Source of the DNA: Falsiroseomonas oleicola
Lineage (GTDB): Bacteria; Pseudomonadota; Alphaproteobacteria; Acetobacterales; Acetobacteraceae
Direction of reading: 5' to 3'
Assembly: GCF_019029495.1 (NCBI RefSeq)
Contig: NZ_JAERQM010000002.1
Span: 757,957-821,956, forward strand
DNA: 64,000 nt
This document shows positions 7,861 to 16,515 of the stretch, in pieces. Within the stretch, counting starts at the first letter, position 1; every line of letters starts with the position of its first letter. The notes beneath the pieces were generated by a model. The model was not told where the DNA came from. It worked only from the letters and a program-made list of their open reading frames with translations, and did not search any database. Position numbers and translations under genes: made by a program.

Positions 7861-8871
7861 TCACACGATCTTCTCGATCTCCGCCTTCTCGTTGCGGGTG
7901 CGCCAGAGCGAGTAGAACACGCCGCCCGCGATCAGCGCCGCGGTGACGCCGAGCGAGATGATCGGGTCGACCTTCCCGAAGATCTGGTTCCAGAAGATCT
8001 TCGCGCCGATGAAGACCAGCACCATTGCCAGCGCGTATTTCAGGTAGTGGAAGCGGTGCACCATGGCGGACAGCGCGAAGTACAGCGCGCGCAGGCCCAG
8101 GATCGCCATGATATTGGCGGTGTAGACGATGAAGGTGTCCGTCGTGATGGCGAAGATCGCCGGCACGCTGTCCACCGCGAAGACCAGGTCGGCCAGGTTG
8201 ATGACGACCAGCGCCAGGAACAGCGGCGTGGCCCAGGCGACCATCTTGCCGGTCTTCGGGTCCGGCTGGCGGATGAAGAACTTCTGGTCGTGCAGCTCGT
8301 CCGTCACCCGCATGTGGCGCTTCAGGAAGCGCACCACCGGGTTCTTCGAGATATCCGTGTCACCTTCCTGCACCACCATCATCTTGATGCCGGTGCCGAT
8401 CAGGAAGGCGCCGAAGATGAACAGCAGCCAGTCATATTCCTGCACCAGCGCCGCGCCGATGCCGATCATCAGGCCGCGCAGCACGATCACCGCGATGATG
8501 CCCCAGACGAGCGCGCGGTACTGGTACTTACGGGGGATGGCGAAGAAGCCGAAGATCAGGCTGATGACGAAGACATTGTCGATCGACAGCGCCTTCTCGA
8601 TGAAGAAGCCGGTGAAATAGGTCACCCCGGCATGGGTGCCGTCCTCGGTCGTGATGTGCCCGGCTTCATAGGCCCACCAGATGGCGCCGCCATAAAGTGT
8701 GGCGAAGCTGATGTAGAAGGCGGAGAGCCACAGGCTCTCGCCGATGCCCATCTCCTTGTCCTTCTTGTTCAGGACGCCGAGATCGAAGGCCAGCAGGCCG
8801 AAGACGATGGCGAGGAAGCCAAGCCACATCCAGATCGGCTTGCCGACCCATTCCAGCAGCAGGAAGTCCAT
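7861..8871 (-). CDS. TerC-family integral membrane protein
   Basis: A multi-pass membrane protein of the TerC/Alx family, implicated in manganese or other metal-ion export and in tellurite-resistance neighbourhoods. About 336 residues with at least seven hydrophobic segments. The conserved acidic membrane motifs are visible: FGLLAFDLGVLNKK near the N-terminus, EKALSIDNVFVISLIFGFF, and NLADLVFAVDSVPAIFAI, where the Asp residues lie inside helices as the family requires. I chose the ATG at 8871, preceded by GGAG at 10 bases; in-frame ATGs at 8892 and 8928 would add 7 or 19 residues. Next to a manganese catalase, manganese homeostasis is an attractive but unproven link. Confidence 0.9.
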   Translation of the reverse strand: MDFLLLEWVGKPIWMWLGFLAIVFGLLAFDLGVLNKKDKEMGIGESLWLSAFYISFATLYGGAIWWAYEAGHITTEDGTHAGVTYFTGFFIEKALSIDNVFVISLIFGFFAIPRKYQYRALVWGIIAVIVLRGLMIGIGAALVQEYDWLLFIFGAFLIGTGIKMMVVQEGDTDISKNPVVRFLKRHMRVTDELHDQKFFIRQPDPKTGKMVAWATPLFLALVVINLADLVFAVDSVPAIFAITTDTFIVYTANIMAILGLRALYFALSAMVHRFHYLKYALAMVLVFIGAKIFWNQIFGKVDPIISLGVTAALIAGGVFYSLWRTRNEKAEIEKIV

Positions 8872-9294
8872 GAATTTTTCGCTCCGGGTCATGCGGAACC
8901 GGCACCCCTTTTCAGGGCACGGATTCACAAGGGCACCCCGGCAACGGGTGTCACGATCCGGGCCGGGGTCGTGGCAGGCTCTGGCGATCCGACATCGCGG
9001 GGGCGGCGTGACGCCGCCCGAGCCGCCAGAGGGGCCCGGATCAGGGAGCGACGTGGGGGGACCCCCCCCAGGCCTTCAAGCCCCCGAGATGGATGGATGG
9101 AAATAATTTGGCCATTTCCGGCGCGGCGCTGATTCGGGCCGGCTGGCGCGAAATCGGCGTGCCCCCCGGTTGTCTCGGGCGGCCCGGCAGGCCATGTCCG
9201 GTTTGCGGAAGACGCGAGGGCGGACTACTCTCCGCCTACGAGGCAATCCGGCCGCCTTCGACAGGTAGGCCGCTCACGGGATCGAGGCGTCGCT
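8872..9294. other. Gene-free divergent region between terC and tatA with hairpins
   Basis: I see no credible gene in these 423 bases. It holds a perfect 8-bp hairpin GGGCGGCG-TGA-CGCCGCCC at 9001-9019 and a GGGGGG-A-CCCCCC palindrome at 9055-9067. On the - strand both would lie in a terC leader if transcription starts above them. The conserved yybP-ykoY (manganese riboswitch) core that often precedes TerC/Alx genes is not visible. Confidence 0.5.
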
Positions 9295-9564
9295 ATGGGT
9301 TCGTTCAGCATCTGGCATTGGCTTGTCGTCCTGCTCGTCATCCTGCTGCTGTTCGGCAGCGGGAAGATCAGCGGGCTGATGGGGGACGTTGCGAAGGGCA
9401 TCAAGTCCTTCAAGGCCAACATCAAGGAAGAGGACGGCAAGGACGCTTCGATGGCGGCCGATCCGGCTTCCCAGACCCCGGCGCCGCCGGCCGGCACCAT
9501 CGCCGCGCCGGGCACGCAGCAGAACACGGCGCAGGCGGCCAACCCGTCCCGCCCCGCGGCCTGA
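9295..9564 (+). CDS. tatA: Sec-independent protein translocase TatA
   Basis: An 89-residue TatA/E-type subunit of the twin-arginine translocase. It opens [20 protein letters not shown], a single N-terminal membrane helix, then the [21 protein letters not shown] amphipathic helix with its FGxxK/phenylalanine hinge, then a charged segment and an Ala/Pro-rich unstructured tail. TatA forms the protein-conducting oligomer with TatBC, which are not in this window. Several proteins here have RR-type signals. The gene looks monocistronic. Confidence 0.95.
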   Translation: MGSFSIWHWLVVLLVILLLFGSGKISGLMGDVAKGIKSFKANIKEEDGKDASMAADPASQTPAPPAGTIAAPGTQQNTAQAANPSRPAA

Positions 9565-9722
9565 TACGGGCCGAGCCCGGCGCCATGAGGCGCCGTGGCC
9601 TGTTGGGGTTGTGGCCTGGGTTGGTGGCGTGGCCGGCATCCCTGTTGCCGGCCTGGGGTTGTGGCCCTAAGCTCACGCCCCTGTGATGTGCGCCGTTCCG
9701 CACCGTGCGGCATGGCGGTAGG

Positions 9723-9749
9723 CGCCGGTTCCGTCAGGCGGGACCGGCG
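9723..9749 (+). terminator. Hairpin between tatA and the TRAP operon
   Basis: A 10-bp stem with one G-T pair, CGCCGGTTCC / GGGACCGGCG, loop of 7, then TTTCGTGTGTCTT. It ends 29 bases before the TRAP permease start, so it may terminate tatA transcription or act in the leader of the operon. Confidence 0.4.
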
Positions 9750-9778
9750 TTTCGTGTGTCTTCAGGGGGGCAATAAGA

Positions 9779-11824
9779 ATGCAACAGCCGGGACAGCCGG
9801 GCTCGCCGGAAACGCGGCATCCGGTCGCGGGGGGCGCTTCCGATACCGTTGCCGTCACCAAGCCGGTGGACGACACCGAATTCGCCTCCTCCCGCCGCAG
9901 CCTGACCGGTTGGCCGGCGCTGCTGTGGAAATACGCCGCGGCCGCCTATGTGCTGTGGCATATGTGGATCCTGCTGGTGCTGCCGGTGGACCCGACCGTG
10001 GCGCGGGCGGCGCATGTGTTTCTGGGCGCCATATTGGGCTTCGCGCTGTTTGCCCCCTCCGCCAGCCGCGCCGGCAATACGGTGCCCTGGTACGACTGGC
10101 TGGTGATGATCCCCTGCCTGCTGATCGTCGCGCATTACGTGCTCGACGGCGACGGCATCGAGATGCGCAGCTTCATGGGTCCGAATATGCAGGACCTGCT
10201 GGTGGCCGGCGTCGGGATCCTGATCGTCATGGAATTCGCCCGCCGCAGCGCGGGCCTCGCCATGCCCATCATCGCCGGCACCTTCATCGCCTATTGCTTC
10301 GTCGGGCCCTGGATGCCCGGCATGCTCTACCACCGCGGCGTCAACCTGGATCAGGCGCTGGTGGAGCTGTTCAACAACAACGGCGTGCTGGGCACCATCG
10401 TGCAGGTGTCCTCCACCTTCATCATCATGTTCGTCACCTTCGCCGCCTTCCTCCAGGCCTCCCGCGCCGGGGAGTATTTCAACGACCTGGCCATGGGGCT
10501 GGTGGGCTGGGCGCGGGGCGGGCAGGCCAAGGTGGCCGTCGTGTCCTCCTTCATGTTCGGCACGGTCAGCGGCAGTTCGGTCGCCAATGTCGTCGCCTCC
10601 GGCACCTTCACCATCCCGATGATGCGCCGCGGCGGCTACGACCGTGAGACGGCGGGCGCGGTGGAGGCCACGGCGTCCACAGGCGGCCAGTTGGCGCCGC
10701 CGGTGATGGGGGCGGGCGCCTTCATCATGTCCGAGGTGCTGGGCATGCCCTATACCGAGATCGCCCTGGCCGGCGTGATCCCGGCGCTGCTGTTCTACTT
10801 CGCGGTCTATACCCATTGCGACCTGCATGCGCGCAAGGCGCGGCTGTATGGCCTGCCCTGGAGCGAGCTGCCGCGGATCATCGACCTGGCGCGGCGCGTC
10901 TATATGCTGACGCCGCTGGTTGTGCTGATCGCGGTGCTGCTGAGCGGCTACTCCCCCTTCCGGGCTGCCGCCTGGGGCATCGCCGCCGCCCTCATCATCA
11001 TGACCGTCACCTTCCTGCTGCATCATCTGACGGTGCAGCGCGCGGGTCCGGTGCAGGCGGTGGTCGGCACCGTGGTCGACCTGTTCCGTGGAATACTGGA
11101 GGCCCTGTCCGGCTCGGCGCGGGAGGTGATGCAGCTTGTCGCCGTCTGCGCCACGGCGGGCATCGTCGCCGGCGTCATCGGCCTGACCGGCGTTGGCGGG
11201 CGCTTCGCCTCGCTGCTGCTGGAGGTCGCCTCCGGCCTGCCGCTGGTCGCCATGATCTTCGCCATGGTGGTCGCCATCATCCTCGGCATGGGCGTGCCGA
11301 CCACGGCTGCCTATGCGATCGCCGCCGCGGTGGTGGCGCCTGGCTTGATCCAGATGGGCGTGCCGGCGCTGTCGGCGCATATGTTCATCTTCTACTTCGC
11401 CGTGCTCTCGGCGATCACACCGCCGGTCGCACTTGCCTCCTTCGCCGCGGCGGGGATGGCGGGGGGCGATATGTGGAAGACCTCGCTGAAGGCGGTGAAG
11501 CTGGGGCTCGCCACCTTCATCGTGCCCTACATGTTCTGGATGTCGCCGGCCCTGCTCGGCCATGGCGATACCCTGCAGGTGGCGCAGGCCGTGGGCTCCG
11601 CCCTGCTCGGCGTCTTCCTGCTGGCCTGCTGCACGGAGGGATGGATGTTCCGCGCCGCCCTGTCGCTGCCGCTGCGGGTGGTCTCGGGCTGTGCCGCCAT
11701 CGCCCTGATGGTGCCGGAGGCCTTCACCGATATCGCCGGCCTGCTCGTCGGCCTCGGCCTGATCGCCTGGCAGTGGCGGCAGGTGGGGGATGAGGATGCG
11801 GTGCGCGCACCGCTGGGACGCTGA
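9779..11824 (+). CDS. TRAP transporter fused permease (DctQM, TAXI type)
   Basis: A 681-residue membrane protein combining the 4-helix small subunit and 12-helix large subunit of a TRAP transporter, the form found in TAXI-TRAP systems driven by ion gradients. The N-terminal 60 residues are soluble; helices begin at LLWKYAAAAYVLWHMWILL. Large-subunit hallmarks include GTVSGSSVANVVASGTFTIP, ATASTGGQLAPPVMGAGAF and GMGVPTTAAYAIAAAVVAP. No TAXI receptor gene lies nearby, so it must use one encoded elsewhere. The start follows AGGGGGG at 9 bases. It is three bases upstream of mtnB, which links it to methionine salvage. Confidence 0.95.
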   Translation: MQQPGQPGSPETRHPVAGGASDTVAVTKPVDDTEFASSRRSLTGWPALLWKYAAAAYVLWHMWILLVLPVDPTVARAAHVFLGAILGFALFAPSASRAGNTVPWYDWLVMIPCLLIVAHYVLDGDGIEMRSFMGPNMQDLLVAGVGILIVMEFARRSAGLAMPIIAGTFIAYCFVGPWMPGMLYHRGVNLDQALVELFNNNGVLGTIVQVSSTFIIMFVTFAAFLQASRAGEYFNDLAMGLVGWARGGQAKVAVVSSFMFGTVSGSSVANVVASGTFTIPMMRRGGYDRETAGAVEATASTGGQLAPPVMGAGAFIMSEVLGMPYTEIALAGVIPALLFYFAVYTHCDLHARKARLYGLPWSELPRIIDLARRVYMLTPLVVLIAVLLSGYSPFRAAAWGIAAALIIMTVTFLLHHLTVQRAGPVQAVVGTVVDLFRGILEALSGSAREVMQLVAVCATAGIVAGVIGLTGVGGRFASLLLEVASGLPLVAMIFAMVVAIILGMGVPTTAAYAIAAAVVAPGLIQMGVPALSAHMFIFYFAVLSAITPPVALASFAAAGMAGGDMWKTSLKAVKLGLATFIVPYMFWMSPALLGHGDTLQVAQAVGSALLGVFLLACCTEGWMFRAALSLPLRVVSGCAAIALMVPEAFTDIAGLLVGLGLIAWQWRQVGDEDAVRAPLGR

Positions 11825-11827
11825 GCG

Positions 11828-12448
11828 ATGCGGCTTGAGGAGGCGGCGGCGCAGATCGTCGCCGCGGGACGACGCCTGGATGCGCTGGGCTGGGTGCCGG
11901 CGACGGCGGGGAATTTTTCGGTGCGGCTGGATGCGCGGCGGCTCGCCGTCACCGTCTCCGGCCGCCACAAGGGCTTCCTCACGACCGATGACGTGATGGT
12001 GGTGGACCTGGATGGGGTGGCGGAGGATTCCCGGCAGCGGTCCTCGGCCGAAACGCTTCTGCATTGCGGCATCTACCGCCGCTTTCCGGAAGCGGGCGCG
12101 GTGCTGCATGGCCATTCCATCGCCAATACCGTGCTGTCCCGCGCCGCCGGCGAAAGCCTGACGCTGGCAGGTTATGAACTGCTGAAGGTCTTTCCGGGGC
12201 TGCCCACCCATGAGGCGGAGGTGGCGGTGCCGGTGGTGCCGAACGATCAGGACATCGCACGCATGCAGCGCGGGCTGGATGCGCTGTGGGATGGCATGCC
12301 AGGGGGGATGGCAGCCATCCCGCCCGGCTACTTGATCCGCGGCCACGGTTCCTATGTATGGGCGCCCGACATGCCTTCCGCCCTGGCCCGCATGGAGGGG
12401 CTGGAATTCATGCTGCGTTGCGCGCTGGAAGAAAGGAGCCTGCGATGA
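11828..12448 (+). CDS. mtnB: Methylthioribulose-1-phosphate dehydratase
   Basis: A class II aldolase-fold enzyme of 206 residues that dehydrates 5-methylthioribulose 1-phosphate to 2,3-diketo-5-methylthiopentyl 1-phosphate in the methionine salvage pathway. Zinc ligands are His94 and His96 (VLHGHSIANT) and His173 (IRGHGSYVW); PATAGNFSVRL near residue 24 and SGRHKGFLTTDDV near residue 44 are MtnB-type substrate-loop motifs. Normal length. Its stop overlaps the mtnD start in ATGA. Confidence 0.95.
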   Translation: MRLEEAAAQIVAAGRRLDALGWVPATAGNFSVRLDARRLAVTVSGRHKGFLTTDDVMVVDLDGVAEDSRQRSSAETLLHCGIYRRFPEAGAVLHGHSIANTVLSRAAGESLTLAGYELLKVFPGLPTHEAEVAVPVVPNDQDIARMQRGLDALWDGMPGGMAAIPPGYLIRGHGSYVWAPDMPSALARMEGLEFMLRCALEERSLR

Positions 12449-12984
12449 GCCGTCTGACCGTCTGGGATGCCGCGACCGATGCGCAGGTCCAGGTCACCGA
12501 GGACCCTTCCGAGATCGCCGGCACCCTCGCCGCCATCGGCGTGCGCTTCGAGCGCTGGCCGCTGGCCGACCTGCCGGCGGATGCCCCGGCCGAGGCGGTG
12601 CTGGCGGCCTATCGCCCGCGACTCGACGCCTTCATGGGGGAGACCGGCGCTGGCACGGCCGATGTCATCAAGCTGACGCCGGACCATCCGCAGAAGGATG
12701 CGATGCGCGCCAAGTTCCTGTCGGAACACATCCACACCGAGGATGAGGTGCGCTTCTTCCACGCCGGCTCCGGCAACTTCGTGCTGCATGTGGACGGGAA
12801 GGTCTTCGACGCGCATTGCACGCCGGGCGACCTGATCTCCGTGCCGGCGAACAGCAAGCACTGGTTCGATGCGGGCGAGAATCCGGATTTCGCCGTGCTG
12901 CGCGTCTTCACCGACACCTCCGGCTGGACGCCGCACTACACCGGCACCGACATGGCGACCCGCTTCCCTGCCGCCACGGCATGA
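12445..12984 (+). CDS. mtnD: Acireductone dioxygenase
   Basis: A cupin of 179 residues that oxidises the acireductone intermediate to 4-methylthio-2-oxobutyrate (iron form) or off-pathway products (nickel form). The metal site is complete: His95, His97, Glu101 (HIHTEDE) and His139 (SKHWF), one residue off the Klebsiella enzyme numbering. The start has GAAAGGAG eight bases upstream inside mtnB. The gene ends four bases into mtnC (ATGA overlap), so the three salvage genes are translationally coupled. Confidence 0.96.
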   Translation: MSRLTVWDAATDAQVQVTEDPSEIAGTLAAIGVRFERWPLADLPADAPAEAVLAAYRPRLDAFMGETGAGTADVIKLTPDHPQKDAMRAKFLSEHIHTEDEVRFFHAGSGNFVLHVDGKVFDAHCTPGDLISVPANSKHWFDAGENPDFAVLRVFTDTSGWTPHYTGTDMATRFPAATA

Positions 12985-13667
12985 CCACGCGGCCCAGGCT
13001 GGTCCTGACCGATATCGAGGGCACCACCAGCGCCATCGCCTTCGTCAAGGAGAGGCTGTTTCCCTTTGCCGAGGCCGAGTTGGACGCCTTCCTGGCCGCG
13101 CGTGGCGCGGAGCCGGAGGTGGCGGCGATCCTGGCGGAGGTGCCGGGGCCGGACCGCGTGGCGACGCTGCGCGGCTGGATGGCGGCGGATGCCAAGGTCA
13201 CGCCGCTGAAATCCCTTCAGGGGCTGATCTGGGAAGCGGGTTTCCGCGACGGCCGGCTGCGCGGCCATCTCTGGCCCGATGTGGCGCCCTGCCTGCGCGC
13301 CTGGCATGCGGGCGGGGTCGCACTCGCGGTCTATTCCTCCGGCTCCGTCTCTGCCCAGAAGCTGCTCTTCGGCCATTCCGATTCGGGCGACCTGCTGCCG
13401 CTATTCTCCGGCTTCTACGACACCCGGATGGGCGGGAAGCGGGAGGCCGCCTCCTATGCCGCGATCGCCGCGCAATCGGGCCAGCCGCCGGCCGCCATCC
13501 TGTTCCTGTCGGATGTGGCGGAGGAGCTGGATGCGGCGGCGGCGGCAGGGCTTCTGACCTGCCAATTGGTGCGGCAGGGGGACAACACTGTGGCTTGCGG
13601 GAGACATCCGGAGGCCGCCGATTTCCCCATGGTCACGACGCGCTTCGGCCTGCCCCTGACCCGGTGA
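12981..13667 (+). CDS. mtnC: Enolase-phosphatase E1 (acireductone synthase)
   Basis: A HAD-superfamily enzyme of 228 residues that enolises and dephosphorylates the diketo phosphate made by MtnB, giving the acireductone used by MtnD. The first HAD motif is DIEGTTSAIAFV with Asp11 and Glu13, the DxE form typical of MtnC; motif II is in VYSSGSVSAQKLL and motif III in FLSDVAEELDAA. Being bifunctional, it removes the need for separate MtnW and MtnX. MtnA, MtnK and MtnP are not in this window. Confidence 0.96.
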   Translation: MTTRPRLVLTDIEGTTSAIAFVKERLFPFAEAELDAFLAARGAEPEVAAILAEVPGPDRVATLRGWMAADAKVTPLKSLQGLIWEAGFRDGRLRGHLWPDVAPCLRAWHAGGVALAVYSSGSVSAQKLLFGHSDSGDLLPLFSGFYDTRMGGKREAASYAAIAAQSGQPPAAILFLSDVAEELDAAAAAGLLTCQLVRQGDNTVACGRHPEAADFPMVTTRFGLPLTR

Positions 13668-13724
13668 CAGCCCCCACCCCGGCAGGCTAGATGCCGGAGC
13701 CCCCGGGGCGCGGGAGACACCAAC

Positions 13725-14714
13725 ATGATGACGAGCTACGCCGTCCTCGACGGCCGTCTCGCCTTGCGCGACGGTGTCTTGTCGCCGGAACGGATCGCCG
13801 AGGCCGCCTGGATCGACCTCCTGAACCCGACTCCGGAGGAGGAGCGGGCGGTGCAGGAGGCTCTGCGACTCGAAATCCCGACCCGTGAGGAGATGCAGGA
13901 GATCGAAAGCTCCTCCCGCCTCTATCGGGAGGAGGAGGCGTTGTTCCTCACCGCCAATTTTCTCTATGGGGTGGAAGGCGGCGATTACGGCTCCACGCCG
14001 ATCACCTTCGTGCTCAGCAACCAGGCGCTGGTCACGGTGCGCTATGCCACGCCCAAGGCCTTTTCCGTCTTCGCCCTGCGCTGCCAGCGCACCCCCACTT
14101 TGGTGGCGACGCCGGATGGCGTGATGCTGCATCTGTTCGAGCAGATCGTCGACCGGCTGGCCGATGTGCTGGAACGGCTGGGCGCCGACATGGACCGTGC
14201 TTCCTCCGCCACCTTCCGCGGCGCCAGGGCCAAGGCCGGCAGCAAGGCCACGCTGGGCGGCGATCATTTGCGGGACACGCTCATCACCCTCGGCCTGGTG
14301 GGTGAGGTGACGACCCGGGCTTCGGAGACCCTGCTCGGCCTGTCGCGCATCCTGACCTTCGTGGGTGCCGAGAAATCGCATGCGGTGCGCAAGGAGAACC
14401 AGGTCCTCATCAAGACGTTGGTGCGGGACGTGCGGAGCCTTGTGGATCATGCGAAGGTGTTGAACGACAAGGCGCAATTCCTGCTGGATGCGGTGCTCGG
14501 CATCGTCAATGTCGAGCAGAGCAACATCATCAAGACCTTCACCGTGGCCTCTGTCGCGCTGATGCCGCCGACATTGATCGCCAGCATCTACGGCATGAAT
14601 TTTCAATACATGCCGGAGCTGAGCCAGAGCTGGGGCTACCCGGCCGCCCTGGGGCTGATGGTGGTCTCCGCCCTTCTGCCCATCGTCTATTTCAAGCGGA
14701 AGGGCTGGTTCTGA
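13725..14714 (+). CDS. corA: CorA-family magnesium/metal transporter
   Basis: A CorA/MIT channel of 329 residues. The long N-terminal cytoplasmic domain precedes two C-terminal transmembrane helices; the selectivity motif YGMNF sits between them, followed by an MPEL periplasmic loop. The C-terminus ends in a basic KRKGWF tail, typical for CorA. It conducts Mg2+, with Co2+ and Ni2+ as possible alternatives. It has its own ribosome site and lies 57 bases after mtnC; its stop overlaps the probable start of the next gene. Confidence 0.93.
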   Translation: MMTSYAVLDGRLALRDGVLSPERIAEAAWIDLLNPTPEEERAVQEALRLEIPTREEMQEIESSSRLYREEEALFLTANFLYGVEGGDYGSTPITFVLSNQALVTVRYATPKAFSVFALRCQRTPTLVATPDGVMLHLFEQIVDRLADVLERLGADMDRASSATFRGARAKAGSKATLGGDHLRDTLITLGLVGEVTTRASETLLGLSRILTFVGAEKSHAVRKENQVLIKTLVRDVRSLVDHAKVLNDKAQFLLDAVLGIVNVEQSNIIKTFTVASVALMPPTLIASIYGMNFQYMPELSQSWGYPAALGLMVVSALLPIVYFKRKGWF

Positions 14715-15436
14715 TCCTGCCCGCCCTGCTCCTCGCGCTGCTGTTGATGCTGGCCGTGGGGCAGGGGCAGGCGCAGACCTTGCCGCCGCCCACCCCGGCG
14801 CCTGTGGCCTGCCCACCGCGCGGCACGCCGCTGGTGCGCGTCACCATCTCCGATCCCGAACCGCGCGTGCTCAATCCGGTCAGCGCGGATGCGCTGCGCC
14901 GCCTGGCCGACCTGCCGGAGGAGGCCTACAGCCAGGGCACGGTGCTGCACCATCTCGGCCTGACCCTGTCCCGGGTGGAATGGCGCAGCGAGATCACGGT
15001 GCGCAGCCAGGGGGCGGGCAATGGCCCGGTCTGCGGCGTGCCCTCCGAAATCCGGCTCAGCCTGCTGCATGCCGAACACAGCATCCGCCTGGCGCGGGAG
15101 ATTCCGCCCCGCGGCTGCCTGGCGCGGGAGGTGCTGGCGCATGAGCGTCGCCATGCCGAGGTGAACCGTCGCACCCTGCGGGAAGCGGCGGAAGGGCTGC
15201 GCGCCACGGCGCGCGCCTGGGCCGCGCGTGCCCAGGCCCAGGCGCCGAATGCCGGTGCCGCCGCCCTGCAATTGCAGGAGGGGCTGACCGAGGCGGTGGA
15301 GCCGGTGCTCGCCCGGCTGCGCGCGGCGCGGGAGGCGGGGCATGACGCGATCGACACCCCGCAGGAGTATCGCCGGCTCGGCCGAGTCTGCCCGGCCGAC
15401 CAGCGACGGCTGAGCCAGAGGCTGCGGGCGCATTGA
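14711..15436 (+). CDS. Secreted protein with HExxH motif, unknown function
   Basis: I cannot name the family. About 241 residues if translation begins at the CTG overlapping the corA stop, which supplies a hydrophobic signal (ILPALLLALLLMLAVGQGQAQ); starts at TTG 14744 or ATG 14747 would leave it without one. The region REVLAHERRHAEVNRR contains a zincin-type HERRH motif, and four cysteines (CPPRG, CGVPS, RGCLA, RVCPA) fit disulfides in the periplasm. The layout resembles the DUF922-type putative zinc proteases, but similarity cannot be confirmed here. The C-terminal half is helical and Ala-rich. Confidence 0.6.
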   Translation: MILPALLLALLLMLAVGQGQAQTLPPPTPAPVACPPRGTPLVRVTISDPEPRVLNPVSADALRRLADLPEEAYSQGTVLHHLGLTLSRVEWRSEITVRSQGAGNGPVCGVPSEIRLSLLHAEHSIRLAREIPPRGCLAREVLAHERRHAEVNRRTLREAAEGLRATARAWAARAQAQAPNAGAAALQLQEGLTEAVEPVLARLRAAREAGHDAIDTPQEYRRLGRVCPADQRRLSQRLRAH

Positions 15437-15518
15437 ATTCCGCGCGGATGCGTTGACCGGCCGCGCGCACCTTGCTGCACTGCCCCCACAGCGCCAAACC
15501 CCCAGCCAAGGTCGCCCC

Positions 15519-16484
15519 ATGCCCCAGACCCACCGCGTCGCCGCCACGCCCGAGACCATCCGCTGGGGCGCCTTCGATGCCAGCTTCGCCCCGGTGGCCA
15601 CCATCGCCAGCGGCGACCTGGTGGTGCTGGAATGCGTCTCCGGCGCGCCGGAGGTGATGCCCAAGCCGGAGACCGGGCTGCTGCCGCCGCCGGCGCTCGC
15701 CGCCATCCATGCATCGAAGCCGCCGCGACTCGGCCCGCATATCCTGACCGGCCCGGTGGCGGTGGCGGGTGCCGAGCCCGGCGACGCGCTGCGCATCGAC
15801 ATCGAGCAGATCGACCTCGGCTGCGACTGGGGTTTCTGCGGGTTCCGCCCGCTGGGCGGCACGCTGCCGGAAGACTTCCCCTATGCCCGCATGCTGCACA
15901 TCCCGGTGGACAAGGCGGCGATGACCGGGCGGGTGCCGGTCGGCCCCGGCGTGACCCTGCCGCTGTCGCCCTTCTTCGGCGTGATGGGCCTGGCCCCGCC
16001 GCCCGCCTGGGGCGCGATCAGCACCAAGGAGCCGCGCGCCCATGGCGGCAACCTGGACAACAAGGAACTGACCGCCGGCACCACGCTGTGGCTGCCCGTG
16101 CATGTGCCGGGCGGCAACTTCTCGGCCGGTGACGGCCATGGCGTGCAGGGCGATGGCGAGGTCTGCATCAACGCGCTGGAGATGTGCCTGACCGGCCATT
16201 TCCGCCTGACCCTGGAGAAGGGCGGCGGCACGGCCGATCCGGCGCTCCGCTTCCCGCGCGCCGAGACGAAAACACATTTCGTCTCCATGGGGCTGAACGA
16301 GGATCTGGACCTTGCCATGAAGCAGGCGCTGCGGGAGATGATCGGCTTCATCGTGGCGCGGATGAACGTCTCGGCCGCCGACGCCTATCAGCTCTGTTCG
16401 CTCGCCGTCGATTTCCGGGTGACGCAGACGGTGAATGGGGAGAAGGGGGTGCACGGCCTGCTGAAGAAGGGGCTGCTGTTCTGA
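15519..16484 (+). CDS. Acetamidase/formamidase family protein
   Basis: A 321-residue member of the FmdA/AmdA family, which hydrolyses formamide, acetamide or similar short amides. Family features seen include EPGDALRIDIEQID, the GAISTKEPRAHGGNLDNKEL region with the conserved His-Gly-Gly-Asn-Asp string, and VPGGNFSAGDGHGVQGDGEV carrying the Asp-Gly-His metal/active-site segment. I took the ATG giving MPQTHRVAATPETIRWGAFD rather than the GTG/TTG 22 codons earlier. It stands alone before gcrA. Confidence 0.9.
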   Translation: MPQTHRVAATPETIRWGAFDASFAPVATIASGDLVVLECVSGAPEVMPKPETGLLPPPALAAIHASKPPRLGPHILTGPVAVAGAEPGDALRIDIEQIDLGCDWGFCGFRPLGGTLPEDFPYARMLHIPVDKAAMTGRVPVGPGVTLPLSPFFGVMGLAPPPAWGAISTKEPRAHGGNLDNKELTAGTTLWLPVHVPGGNFSAGDGHGVQGDGEVCINALEMCLTGHFRLTLEKGGGTADPALRFPRAETKTHFVSMGLNEDLDLAMKQALREMIGFIVARMNVSAADAYQLCSLAVDFRVTQTVNGEKGVHGLLKKGLLF

Positions 16485-16515
16485 TGGAACGTTAATCGTT
16501 CCAAGGGATTTTCCT

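Noticed and set aside
9055-9067. Terminator for tatA or terC
   Set aside because: The GGGGGG-A-CCCCCC palindrome has almost no loop and no T-tract, and it lies upstream of both genes; kept only as an unexplained palindrome in the gap description.
8872-9100. Manganese (yybP-ykoY) riboswitch upstream of terC
   Set aside because: TerC/Alx genes often have one, but the conserved GGGGAGUAG-like core and paired loops are not recognisable on the - strand; only GC-rich hairpins are present.
9734-12346. An 870-codon open frame on the - strand opposite the TRAP and mtn genes
   Set aside because: Its translation is dominated by His, Gln, Arg and Gly repeats with no domain, as expected for antisense frames in very GC-rich DNA; the + strand genes have complete family motifs.
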